Counted from the first letter of the stretch, positions 1 to 6,170 are shown. The stretch: DNA of 16,061 bases from HyVt-443 sp964544655 (GCA_964544655.1 CAZJCM010000052.1:1-16061), one strand, 5' to 3'. A program made the numbers and translations. Notes: generated from the sequence alone by a model not told the origin.

Positions 1-409
1 GAATGTCGCAGTGCAGCCAGCCCTGGGTGTGGGAGATCATGGAGACCGAGTTGCCGGTACCACCGACAGGAAAGCCCTCTGCGTTCAGCTTTTCGATCAG
101 CGGCTGAACCTTGGACTCTTCGGAGACCATGAATTCGATGTTGGAGCGGATGGTGAAACGAACGTAGCCTTCGGCATACTCGTCTGCAATATCCATCAGC
201 TTGCGGATGGTGTAGAGATCCATCTGCCGCTGGGTGCCGGCACGCACGGTCCAGATCTCGTCACCGCTCTTGGCCACGTGATGCAGCACGCCGGGGCGCG
301 GACGCTCGTGCCAGCTCCAGGCGCCGTAGTTCTTCTTCAGCACCGGGTGCAGATATGGATCCATCTCCGGTACGCCTGTTTCATCGGGCATGCGAGGTGC
401 TTCAGCCAT
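1..409 (-). CDS. dsrB: Dissimilatory (reverse-type) sulfite reductase beta subunit, N-terminal part
   Basis: The beta subunit of the cytoplasmic siroheme sulfite reductase, which in sulfur oxidisers runs in reverse and oxidises sulfane sulfur carried by DsrC to sulfite. Only the first 136 codons are present; the gene runs off the left edge, so the siroheme/[4Fe-4S] cysteines and ferredoxin domain are outside the window. The visible translation starts MAEAPRMPDETGVPEMDPYL and includes the DsrB-typical stretches around HERPRPGVLHHV, TVRAGTQRQMDL and GNSVSMISHTQGWLHCDI. The ATG at 407-409 is preceded by a near-ideal GGAGG at about 414-418. It lies 69 bp downstream of dsrA on the same strand, the usual dsrAB order. 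That the enzyme is oxidative rather than reductive is inferred from the gammaproteobacterial context, not read directly. Confidence 0.95.
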   Translation of the reverse strand, partial: MAEAPRMPDETGVPEMDPYLHPVLKKNYGAWSWHERPRPGVLHHVAKSGDEIWTVRAGTQRQMDLYTIRKLMDIADEYAEGYVRFTIRSNIEFMVSEESKVQPLIEKLNAEGFPVGGTGNSVSMISHTQGWLHCDI

Positions 410-447
410 TATTACCTCCAAATTCTCTCAAATCTTGCATTCTGGAA

Positions 448-470
448 TGCGGCCCGCTGAACGGGCCGCA
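448..470 (-). other. Perfect hairpin between dsrA and dsrB
   Basis: A 9-bp GC-rich perfect stem (TGCGGCCCG / CGGGCCGCA) with a 5-nt loop sits between the dsrA stop (479-481) and the dsrB ribosome binding site. It has no T-run on either side, so it is not a normal intrinsic terminator. Likely roles for an intercistronic hairpin are 3'-end protection, processing, or adjusting the DsrA:DsrB ratio. This is an inference; only the palindrome is seen. Confidence 0.75.
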
Positions 471-478
471 CTGAATCA

Positions 479-1723
479 TTACTGAGCCGCGGTGCGCTCT
501 TCCCACTTGGCCACTTCGTCGTCCCAACCGTCCATGCGGACATAGGGGTTGGTACGCGGCTGGCTGATCATGTTGGGATCGATCTCCAGACCGATGCCCT
601 CGAGGAAGTTGCTCAGGCCGATACGCTCGATCATCTCACCGGTACGCTCATGCTCCAGGGCGTTCTCGGCGAAGAAATCCAGCACCTCGGTGGCCAGCTC
701 TTCCAGCCACTCGAAGTCCTCATCGGTCTCGAGCTTGTGGAAAGGCACGATCACGGTGCCCAGCAGGTCGCCGATCTTCAGGGTACGCTTACCACCGCAG
801 AGGATGGTGACGCCCTTGTCGTCTCCCGGGGAGAGGGCCTTGGTCATCACGTTGATGCAGTGCATGCAGCGCACGCAGTCTTTGTTGTTGACTTCCAGGG
901 TATCGTCGTCGTTCAGCGCCAGGGCCTGGGTCGGGCAGCGGGTGATGACGTTGTCGATCACATACTTGCGGCCATGCTCGGCGACGAACTTCTTCACCTC
1001 TTCCTGATCCACCTTCATATCGTCACGCCAGGTGCCGATGGTGGCGAAATCGGCGCGCTGCACCGAGTTCATGCAGTCGTTGGGGCAGCCGGAGACCTTG
1101 TACTTCATCTTATAAGGCAGCGCAGGACGATGCAGGTCATCCAGTGCGTTGTTCACCAGCATGCGCATGGTGCGGCCTTCGTCGAAGCAGGACTGCTCGC
1201 AACGCGCGGCACCGACGCAGGACATGCCGGTGCGCACGGCGGGACCGGCGCCGCCCATGTCGAAGCCCATCTCGTTGAACTCATCGAAAGCGGGCTGGAC
1301 GTTGTCGGTGGTGCAGCCCTGGAACATGATGTCGCCGGACTGGCCGTGGAAGGCGATCAGGCCAGAGCCGTACTTCTCCCAGATGTCACAGAACTTGCGG
1401 ATGGTATTGGTATCGTAGTGCATGCCCGGAGGCGGCATGATGCGGAGGGTGTGGAATTCAGAGGCTTCGGGGTACAGCGGCTCGTCATCGTCACCCTTCA
1501 GCTCACTAAAGCGGGGAATCACGCCGCCACCATAACCGATAACACCGACGGTGCCGCCCTTCCAGTAGCCCTTGCGGGTCTCGTAGGAGGTCTCAAGCTG
1601 ACCCAGCAGGTCGACCATCATATCGTTGTCTTTGGCCAGACGCTTGAGGCCGGTTACAAAGCTCGGCCAGGGGCCGCTCTCCAGCTGGTCCAGCATGGGG
1701 GTATCATGCATCGGTTTTGCCAT
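479..1723 (-). CDS. dsrA: Dissimilatory (reverse-type) sulfite reductase alpha subunit
   Basis: Catalytic-complex subunit of the alpha2beta2 siroheme sulfite reductase in the cytoplasm, central to oxidation of stored or thiosulfate-derived sulfur. The 414-aa product has the family's usual length of about 415-420. Siroheme/[4Fe-4S] ligands are visible as C169-x5-C175 and C213-x3-C217. An inserted ferredoxin domain follows, with C263, C283, C286 and C289. The N-terminus MAKPMHDTPMLDQLESGPWP is the typical DsrA opening. The ATG at 1721-1723 has a GGGAG upstream at about 8 nt. The stop is followed by the intercistronic hairpin and dsrB, so dsrA and dsrB are one transcript. The upstream region is long, AT-rich and shared with a divergent operon. 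All the expected ligand cysteines are intact. Confidence 0.98.
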   Translation of the reverse strand: MAKPMHDTPMLDQLESGPWPSFVTGLKRLAKDNDMMVDLLGQLETSYETRKGYWKGGTVGVIGYGGGVIPRFSELKGDDDEPLYPEASEFHTLRIMPPPGMHYDTNTIRKFCDIWEKYGSGLIAFHGQSGDIMFQGCTTDNVQPAFDEFNEMGFDMGGAGPAVRTGMSCVGAARCEQSCFDEGRTMRMLVNNALDDLHRPALPYKMKYKVSGCPNDCMNSVQRADFATIGTWRDDMKVDQEEVKKFVAEHGRKYVIDNVITRCPTQALALNDDDTLEVNNKDCVRCMHCINVMTKALSPGDDKGVTILCGGKRTLKIGDLLGTVIVPFHKLETDEDFEWLEELATEVLDFFAENALEHERTGEMIERIGLSNFLEGIGLEIDPNMISQPRTNPYVRMDGWDDEVAKWEERTAAQ

Positions 1724-1997
1724 CAGTTAATCTCCCATTTTGGTCTAAAATCATCGAGACCCGTTTGGATGACCGCCAATCTGCAACTGCGGAAACCGCC
1801 GCTTGCAGGTATATAAACGCTCCTCCAAAGAACCTCTGGATCCACAAACCTTCACATTAAGGGGCAGTCGAACCACCCAAATCGAACATGGCAAGCATTT
1901 TAGGATTACCTAATGCACGAACAATATCCCGCTAATGGGGGGGATATTCCTACACAGCCCTATCCATAAAGGGATATATAAAAAGATAATAATATAT

Positions 1998-2028
1998 GGA
2001 TTATTCATTATATCGCTTAAAATAATCC
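1998..2028. repeat. Palindrome in the dsrA upstream region, possible operator
   Basis: GGATTATT at 1998-2005 and AATAATCC at 2021-2028 are a perfect 8-bp inverted repeat separated by 15 bp. The symmetry and spacing fit a dimeric regulator binding site or a weak RNA hairpin. It lies about 275 bp upstream of the dsrA start and 211 bp upstream of the divergent 58-aa gene. In such AT-rich DNA, chance occurrence is possible. Confidence 0.4.
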
Positions 2029-2042
2029 TTATAGAACATTTA

Positions 2043-2102
2043 GTTACCAAACCTTGCTAAATATCGGTAAAACAAATGACGGTAACTGCAATCCACTTAC
2101 CG
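2043..2102. repeat. Cluster of four TTACC/GGTAA motifs
   Basis: The pentamer TTACC or its complement GGTAA occurs at 2044-2048 (TTACC), 2066-2070 (GGTAA), 2081-2085 (GGTAA) and 2097-2101 (TTACC); three of the four are extended to CGGTAA/TTACCG. The order is inward, direct, then inward again, as in a cooperative operator array. They lie upstream of the 58-aa gene and could serve either divergent promoter. No known regulator is assigned. Confidence 0.4.
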
Positions 2103-2238
2103 AAATTTTTTCTGCTTGCATGAAAGCAATGGAATGGGTTTCAATTATGGCGCAGTAAAACAGTAGGATATTATCCCCGTCGCCGAATGGTCGGGTGAGG
2201 ATGAACTACCGGCAAGCCATAGTGACAAGAGGAAAACG

Positions 2239-2415
2239 ATGCTCTATCTCAGTGAAGTTCTGATGCAAAATCCCCAGGTGGAAACATTCGAACAGTTGGT
2301 GGAGGTAGTAAAACAGGCAGCTCAGGGCGAAATATTCTTCCGCATCGATGTCAAACCCCAGTTCCAGGATACGCCGGAGAACTGGGAGGACCGCCTGGAG
2401 GCGGCATTCACCTGA
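2239..2415 (+). CDS. Small acidic conserved-looking protein of unknown function (58 aa)
   Basis: The frame encodes 58 residues starting MLYLSEVLMQNPQVETFEQL and ending EAAFT. It is acidic, has no cysteine, no signal peptide and no membrane segment. The start is well supported: AGAGG at 2228-2232 lies 6 nt before the ATG, and no other usable in-frame start exists before the upstream stop at 2164. It is the first gene of a plus-strand set that continues 95 bp later with the 235-aa helical protein and the Cas6-like protein. I do not recognise a family. The residues around VETFEQLVEVVKQAAQGEIF suggest an amphipathic helix followed by a short strand. A role as a small partner of the two following proteins is only inferred from position. 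Confidence 0.7.
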   Translation: MLYLSEVLMQNPQVETFEQLVEVVKQAAQGEIFFRIDVKPQFQDTPENWEDRLEAAFT

Positions 2416-2510
2416 CGCTCGCCCTGGGGATCACGAATGGTGGTTCCTTATAATATATATCACTCTCGGGCCGCGGCACCCCCGCAGGCCAAAAATCATG
2501 AGGTTGCAAC

Positions 2511-3218
2511 GTGAAGTATCTACAGGCCGAGACCACCCTTGGCAACAATGAATGCGCCGACGACGCCATCCCACCGGCGCAGTTGGCTGAACTGCACGCC
2601 CAGCAGTTGCAGGAGCAACTGGATGCCCTCAGCGCCGACGCACCACTGGATGAGCGGCTGCGGCTGACCCTCGATCGCGGCTACGCCCTGTTGGAGGGCA
2701 ACCTGTTCGAGCAGGCCTGGGAGATCGCCCGCAAGGCCCTGGATGAGTCACTTCCGGCGGAACTCTGGCTGCGTGCGGTCGAGGCCTGTGACATCATGTT
2801 TCAGGCAGATCAGACAGATTCGGTAAAGGCCCTGGCCCATGGCATCTGGCTGGGCGTCACCTTCCCTATCGACCCGGAGCTCAGCGTGGCCATGCTGCAG
2901 CACTTGGTGGATGAGAGCCCCGGCCGTTCCGATGGTGCAGCGGTGGCGGCCGCCACCGCCTGTTATCTGGTGGAGCTGCGTGCCAAAGGCAAGCAAAAGG
3001 AGGATCTGCTGTTCTTCACCAATCAACTGCTGGGACAGGTGGCCCGCGCCCACAGTCAGGTGGACGAGCAGGAGATCTTTGAATTCTGGGTTCAGCAACT
3101 GGAGCTCGACGACCCGGACAAATTCCTTCCCCGGCTGTCCAAGGTACTGGAGATCCTGGTCGCCGATGACTGGTGGTTCGACCGGGAGCAGCTCAGGTCC
3201 CGCATCCCCGATGAGTGA
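2511..3218 (+). CDS. Predicted all-helical (TPR/HEAT-like) protein of unknown function
   Basis: This 235-aa soluble protein uses a GTG start, with GAGGT at about 2500-2504 as ribosome binding site. It appears almost wholly alpha-helical: a Q/L-rich helix at residues 23-40, then paired helices at about 47-80 (LTLDRGYALLEGNLFEQAWE, a TPR-like helix pair), 83-113, 122-135, 143-180 and 186-220. The end has an unusual DDWWFDR motif (219-225). Cysteines are at 15, 93 and 151 with no metal motif. No catalytic signature is visible. The stop is only 3 bp before the ATG of the Cas6-like gene, so the two are almost certainly co-translated and probably functional partners. I do not recognise the family. 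A scaffold or adaptor role is a guess from the fold type. Confidence 0.8.
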   Translation: MKYLQAETTLGNNECADDAIPPAQLAELHAQQLQEQLDALSADAPLDERLRLTLDRGYALLEGNLFEQAWEIARKALDESLPAELWLRAVEACDIMFQADQTDSVKALAHGIWLGVTFPIDPELSVAMLQHLVDESPGRSDGAAVAAATACYLVELRAKGKQKEDLLFFTNQLLGQVARAHSQVDEQEIFEFWVQQLELDDPDKFLPRLSKVLEILVADDWWFDREQLRSRIPDE

Positions 3219-3221
3219 GCG

Positions 3222-3887
3222 ATGACCATGTACTGGCAAGAAGATACGGACAAAGAAGTATTCACCATCCCCAGGGATGTCCTGGATGTACTGTTTCAGG
3301 TGCATTGCCCAACCCTGCCGGTGGATCATGCCTGGTCTCTGTCGAGCCAGATCCAACAACGGCTGCCCTGGTTCGAAGAGGAACCCAACGCGGGATTGCA
3401 CATCATTCATGGCGCGGATTCCGGTAACGGCTGGACCCGGCCTCAGGATGCCAATGACCTGCTTTATCTCTCGCGCCGCACCAAGCTTGCCTTGCGTCTC
3501 CCCAGCAGACGGGTCAACGATGCATCGGCCTTGGTCGGAGAGTGTCTGGATGTAGCGGGACACCGCATCGAGATCGGCGCCTACAAGACCCGCCCGCTCA
3601 GCATGACCAATATTCTCTATTCCCGCTATGTAATCTGCGACGCAACATGGAACGAAGAGGCCTTCATCAGTTGGGCTGCCGCAGAGCTGAAGGGGATGCG
3701 GCTGCGATTCAAGAAGCTGCTCAGCGGCAAAACCGGCCAACTCATCACCCCGGACGGGCCACTCACCACCCGCAGCCTGATGGTGGCCGATCTACCTTAT
3801 GAAGATGCCGTGATGCTGCAGGAGTCAGGGCTTGGCCCAAGGCGGAACTTGGGTTGCGGTCTGTTTTTGCCACAAAAAAGCTTCTGA
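3222..3887 (+). CDS. cas6: Stand-alone Cas6/Cmx6-like RAMP protein
   Basis: A 221-aa protein that resembles the Cas6 subfamily of I-MYXAN CRISPR systems (Cmx6), RNA-binding ferredoxin-fold proteins that in CRISPR loci cut the crRNA precursor at a stem-loop. Matching segments in order: an N-terminal LPVDHAWSLSSQIQQRLPW (32-50), GLHIIHG (58-64), LSRRTKLALRLPSRRV (83-98), the LDVAGHRIEIGAYKTRPL block (109-126), an ILYSRYV strand (131-137), and the RAMP-type glycine-rich loop GLGPRRNLGCGLFLP (203-217). H60 and H63 are candidate catalytic histidines. The ATG at 3222 (second option 3228) has no good ribosome site of its own and sits 3 bp after the preceding stop, indicating translational coupling. 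No CRISPR repeats or other cas genes are in this window, so a non-CRISPR role near dsrAB is possible. Family call is from pattern recall only. Confidence 0.72.
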   Translation: MTMYWQEDTDKEVFTIPRDVLDVLFQVHCPTLPVDHAWSLSSQIQQRLPWFEEEPNAGLHIIHGADSGNGWTRPQDANDLLYLSRRTKLALRLPSRRVNDASALVGECLDVAGHRIEIGAYKTRPLSMTNILYSRYVICDATWNEEAFISWAAAELKGMRLRFKKLLSGKTGQLITPDGPLTTRSLMVADLPYEDAVMLQESGLGPRRNLGCGLFLPQKSF

Positions 3888-3901
3888 CCCGCACCACCTC
3901 A

Positions 3902-3932
3902 TTGACTGTGGTATAGATAAAAACTTTATATA
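3902..3932 (+). promoter_or_regulatory. Possible sigma-70 promoter for the DsrC-like gene
   Basis: TTGACT (3902-3907) matches five of six bases of the -35 consensus. TATATA at 3927-3932 follows at 19 bp; TTTATA at 3925-3930 gives 17 bp spacing but a weaker match. It lies about 140 bp upstream of the ATG at 4073, in the 185-bp gap after the Cas6-like gene. Confidence 0.4.
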
Positions 3933-4072
3933 TAGTTTCCACTTTTCATCGGCTGTGGGACCGTTTTACTATATTGTTACTTAACCGCGCTCCTTCATTT
4001 CACCATCGCATCCTGCTGGACCATGAATGCGAGATGGCGGAAGAAGCCACATTTCTGATAAAGGAGAAACCA

Positions 4073-4417
4073 ATGTCTTATGAAGTGAACGGCAAGACGA
4101 TCGAAACCACCGACAACGGCTATCTTGTAAACCTGGAAGACTGGAACGAAGAGGTCGCCAAAGTCATTGCCGAGGCAGAAGGCGTGGAGCTGTCAGAGAA
4201 GGCTTGGGATATCATCAACTACCTGCGCGATGAATATTTCAACAACAATCAAAACCAGCCCAACGAACGCAACATGGTAAAACACTTCAAGAAGGTCTGG
4301 ACCGACCTGGACAAGGTGGACACCAAGGCGCTTTACATGCACTTTCCCAAAGGCCCTGCCAAGCAGGCCAGCAAGGTCGCCGGACTGCCTGAGACCAAGC
4401 GCAAAGGCGGTTACTGA
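4073..4417 (+). CDS. rspA: DsrC/TusE-superfamily protein lacking both sulfur-carrier cysteines (RspA type)
   Basis: This 114-aa protein has the DsrC fold signature: MSYEVNGKTIETTDNGYLVN, LEDWNEEVAKVIAEAEGVEL, then the helix-turn-helix-like region WDIINYLRDEYF, then NMVKHFKKVW and LYMHFPKGPAKQA. True DsrC ends with two redox cysteines, one in an A-C-K-x-A-G context and one penultimate. Here the first is serine (QASKVAGLP), the tail reads ETKRKGGY, and there is no cysteine anywhere in the protein. It therefore cannot form the DsrC trisulfide. Such cysteine-less homologues have been termed RspA and proposed to be regulators. ATG 4073 is chosen over an earlier in-frame ATG because AGGAG (4062-4066) lies just upstream and family N-termini begin here. 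It probably has its own promoter and ends at a strong terminator. A DNA-binding role is inferred. Confidence 0.88.
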   Translation: MSYEVNGKTIETTDNGYLVNLEDWNEEVAKVIAEAEGVELSEKAWDIINYLRDEYFNNNQNQPNERNMVKHFKKVWTDLDKVDTKALYMHFPKGPAKQASKVAGLPETKRKGGY

Positions 4418-4480
4418 GCAACAGCTGGAGCAGGCAAGAGGCAAACGCCAGCCAACAATATTTCAGAAGCCGCAGTGCAA

Positions 4481-4510
4481 AAGCCCCGCAGGTATCGCGG
4501 GGCTTTTTTT
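4481..4510 (+). terminator. Rho-independent terminator after the DsrC-like gene
   Basis: A perfect 9-bp stem (AAGCCCCGC at 4481-4489 and GCGGGGCTT at 4497-4505) with a 7-nt loop leads into a run of seven T (4504-4510). It closes the plus-strand block about 64 bp after the stop. Confidence 0.93.
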
Positions 4511-4589
4511 GTTGCCAGAAAGTCTGGCAGAAAAAGGGATATGCCCTATACCACCCCGGATATGCGCCATATAACCCAAAAAGAAAGGT

Positions 4590-4730
4590 TCATCGAAGAT
4601 TACCGGGGAAGGCTGCCCGGATTTTGAGGAAGAAGCAGGCTTCGTCACGGTAACCGTAGGCCATTCGCCTGATGACCTTGATGCGGTTATTGATGCCTTC
4701 AAGGACACTGGTATGTAAGGGATGCCGGAT
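4590..4730 (-). pseudogene. C-terminal remnant of an ISL3-family-like transposase
   Basis: Read on the minus strand, a 46-codon stretch ends at the TGA of 4590-4592. It encodes HPLHTSVLEGINNRIKVIRR followed by MAYGYRDEACFFLKIRAAFP and GNLR. The LEGINNRIKxIxRMAYGYRD...FFLKIRAAFPG pattern is the typical C-terminal end of ISL3 (IS204/IS1001/IS1096/IS1165) transposases, after the DDE glutamate region. An in-frame stop at 4731-4733 and the absence of any upstream transposase sequence show that only the tail remains. Terminal inverted repeats of the parent element were not identified. It marks an old insertion or rearrangement at the boundary between the dsr block and the housekeeping genes. Confidence 0.8.
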
Positions 4731-4925
4731 TCATGATTCCGGCAAAAAAGATAAGCGCCCTCAGTCGCTTCGCTCCCGCCGACAAGGCGCTTCAGGAGCG
4801 CCGGTATAGGATCGGGTGACAGCAGTTTTCTCCATGACCAGTGCCGCCTGGAGCGGACAGCTCCACGCTAGCAACGAGCGACTGCCCGCCTACGGGCACT
4901 CTGGAGGCATCGCCCACAAGGCCAG
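4731..4925. other. Non-coding scar with short inverted repeats
   Basis: No supportable gene here. It holds several short palindromes: GCCGGA/TCCGGC at 4724-4743 straddling the transposase remnant, AAGCGCC/GGCGCTT at 4753-4759 and 4786-4792, and TGCCCG/CGGGCA near 4886-4901. None has the T-run of a terminator. Together with the transposase remnant they look like debris from mobile DNA. Confidence 0.4.
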
Positions 4926-4953
4926 AAAAAGGCCGGTCAAAGAGACCGGCCTT
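4926..4953 (-). terminator. Rho-independent terminator of the thioredoxin gene
   Basis: On the minus strand a perfect 10-bp stem (AAGGCCGGTC and its complement, 5-nt loop) runs into five T. It starts about 29 bp after the thioredoxin stop. Confidence 0.92.
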
Positions 4954-4981
4954 GGTCTGGAGAATCGATTGGTCAGCGCAA

Positions 4982-5350
4982 TCAGGCCGTCGAACTCTCT
5001 TCTTCGATCTGCTTGTGCACTTCAGCCATATCAAGCTCACTCGCTTTCTGCACCAGATCCCGGAAACCACCCTCCGGCAGCGCGCCCGGCTGACTGAAGA
5101 TGATCACTTTCTCACGGAAGATCATAAGTGTCGGGATGGAGCGGATCTGGAAATGCATCGCTATCTCCTGCTCTTCCTCCGTATTCACCTTGGCAAAGAC
5201 GATATCGGGAAACTCCTCAGACACTTTTTCGTACGTCGGTGCAAAAGAGCGGCAGGGTCCACACCAGGGGGCCCAGAAATCGACAATAACGAAATCGTCC
5301 TCACTCACTGTCTGTTCGAAATTGTCTTTGTTGAGTTCAGTTACGGCCAC
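4982..5350 (-). CDS. Thioredoxin-fold protein with WCGPC active site
   Basis: A 122-aa cytoplasmic thiol-disulfide oxidoreductase of the thioredoxin family. The active site WCGPC has redox cysteines C30 and C33. The cis-proline is P73 in SIPTLMIF, and the buried aspartate lies in VDFWAPW. There is no signal peptide. It is about 14 residues longer than E. coli thioredoxin 1 because of an acidic, probably helical tail after residue 108 (AEVHKQIEEESSTA). The start is GTG at 5348-5350, with GGGGG about 7 nt upstream. It is a single gene with its own terminator. Whether it is the main thioredoxin or a specialised one cannot be told from the sequence. Reduction of sulfur-pathway proteins such as DsrC is possible but not shown. 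Confidence 0.93.
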   Translation of the reverse strand: MAVTELNKDNFEQTVSEDDFVIVDFWAPWCGPCRSFAPTYEKVSEEFPDIVFAKVNTEEEQEIAMHFQIRSIPTLMIFREKVIIFSQPGALPEGGFRDLVQKASELDMAEVHKQIEEESSTA

Positions 5351-5441
5351 GGTCAGCCCCCTGTAGATTACTATTGAAATTGAATGGCCGGTGATTATAT
5401 CAGAGAATTCTTATACTTTCACATGCCCATCTTATATACAT

Positions 5442-5477
5442 AAAAAACCGGACGAATCCCTAACAGATTGCCCGGTT
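5442..5477 (-). terminator. Probable terminator of adk
   Basis: On the minus strand AACCGG (5472-5477) and CCGGTT (5446-5451) form a 6-bp stem with a 20-nt loop, followed by a run of T (complement of A at 5442-5447). It lies 26 bp past the adk stop. The short stem and long loop make it less certain than the others. Confidence 0.6.
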
Positions 5478-5502
5478 CTTTATGTTGCGGTTGGTGGCCA
5501 GC

Positions 5503-6147
5503 TCAGCCCAGACCAGCAAAGATCTGCTCGCGGATATCATCCACGCTGCCAACGCCATTGACCTTCACATACTTGCAGTTACCTGCCTCGGCCTCCTTGC
5601 TATAGAAGTCGATCAGCGGCTCGGTCTGCTCATGATAGACACGCAGGCGCTCTTTCACCGTCTCTTCCTTGTCATCGTCACGCTGAATCAGCGGTTCGCC
5701 AGTGACATCGTCCTTGCCCTCTTCCTTCGGCGGATTGAAGGTGACGTGGTAGGTACGGCCAGAGGCCAGATGCACCCGGCGACCGGACATGCGCTTGATG
5801 ATCTCCTCATCCGGAACATCGATCTCAACCACCGCATCGATACCGATGCCCGCCTCTTTCATCGCCTCGGCCTGAGGAATGGTGCGGGGAAAACCGTCGA
5901 ACAGATAGCCGTTCTTGCAGTCGTCCTCTTTGATGCGCTCTTTGACCATGCCCATGATGATGTCGTCGGAGACCAGGCCACCCTCATCCATGATCTTCTT
6001 TGCCGCCTTACCCAAATCGGTGCCGGCCTTGACGTGAGCACGTAGCATGTCCCCGGTTGAGATCTGGGGAATATTGTATTTTTCCTTGATGTAGTTCGCC
6101 TGGGTGCCTTTACCAGCTCCAGGTCCGCCGAGCAGAATTACGCGCAT
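5503..6147 (-). CDS. adk: Adenylate kinase
   Basis: Catalyses ATP + AMP = 2 ADP in the cytoplasm. The 214-aa length is exactly that of the long bacterial form. P-loop GGPGAGKGT is at residues 7-15, the AMP-binding STGDMLR at 30-36, and the DGFPRT motif at 84-89. A full LID domain runs about 122-159 (GRRVHLASGRTYHVTFNPP ... DDVTGEPLIQRDDD). The LID has the H/S/D/T-type contacts of enterobacterial enzymes instead of zinc cysteines. The ATG is preceded by GAGGAG about 8 nt upstream. In front of the gene lies a 39-nt hairpin (6171-6209) in what is probably its 5' leader. htpG is the next gene upstream on the same strand, 201 bp away, but likely a separate unit. Confidence 0.98.
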   Translation of the reverse strand: MRVILLGGPGAGKGTQANYIKEKYNIPQISTGDMLRAHVKAGTDLGKAAKKIMDEGGLVSDDIIMGMVKERIKEDDCKNGYLFDGFPRTIPQAEAMKEAGIGIDAVVEIDVPDEEIIKRMSGRRVHLASGRTYHVTFNPPKEEGKDDVTGEPLIQRDDDKEETVKERLRVYHEQTEPLIDFYSKEAEAGNCKYVKVNGVGSVDDIREQIFAGLG

Positions 6148-6170
6148 CTGAGTACTCCTCGTTAGTATTG

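Larger units (their letters stand above)
1724..2238. promoter_or_regulatory. Divergent AT-rich control region between dsrA and the plus-strand cassette
   Basis: This 515-bp stretch has no convincing gene and is visibly richer in A and T than its flanks, especially about 1960-2120. It must hold the promoters for dsrAB (leftward) and for the 58-aa protein operon (rightward). A TATATA-like -10 for dsrA can be drawn near 1810-1816 but without a good -35, so I do not assign exact promoters. It contains a 31-bp palindrome at 1998-2028, a cluster of TTACC/GGTAA motifs at 2043-2102 with one more TTACC at 1906-1910, and a small GCTT...AAGC hairpin near 2112-2125. These are plausible operators. Confidence 0.6.

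Noticed and set aside
650..1816. 388-codon plus-strand frame opposite dsrA
   Set aside because: dsrA on the other strand is unmistakable, and the antisense translation matches nothing known.
4463..4708. 81-codon minus-strand frame across the terminator and the IS scar
   Set aside because: It crosses a strong terminator and is out of frame with the recognisable transposase tail.
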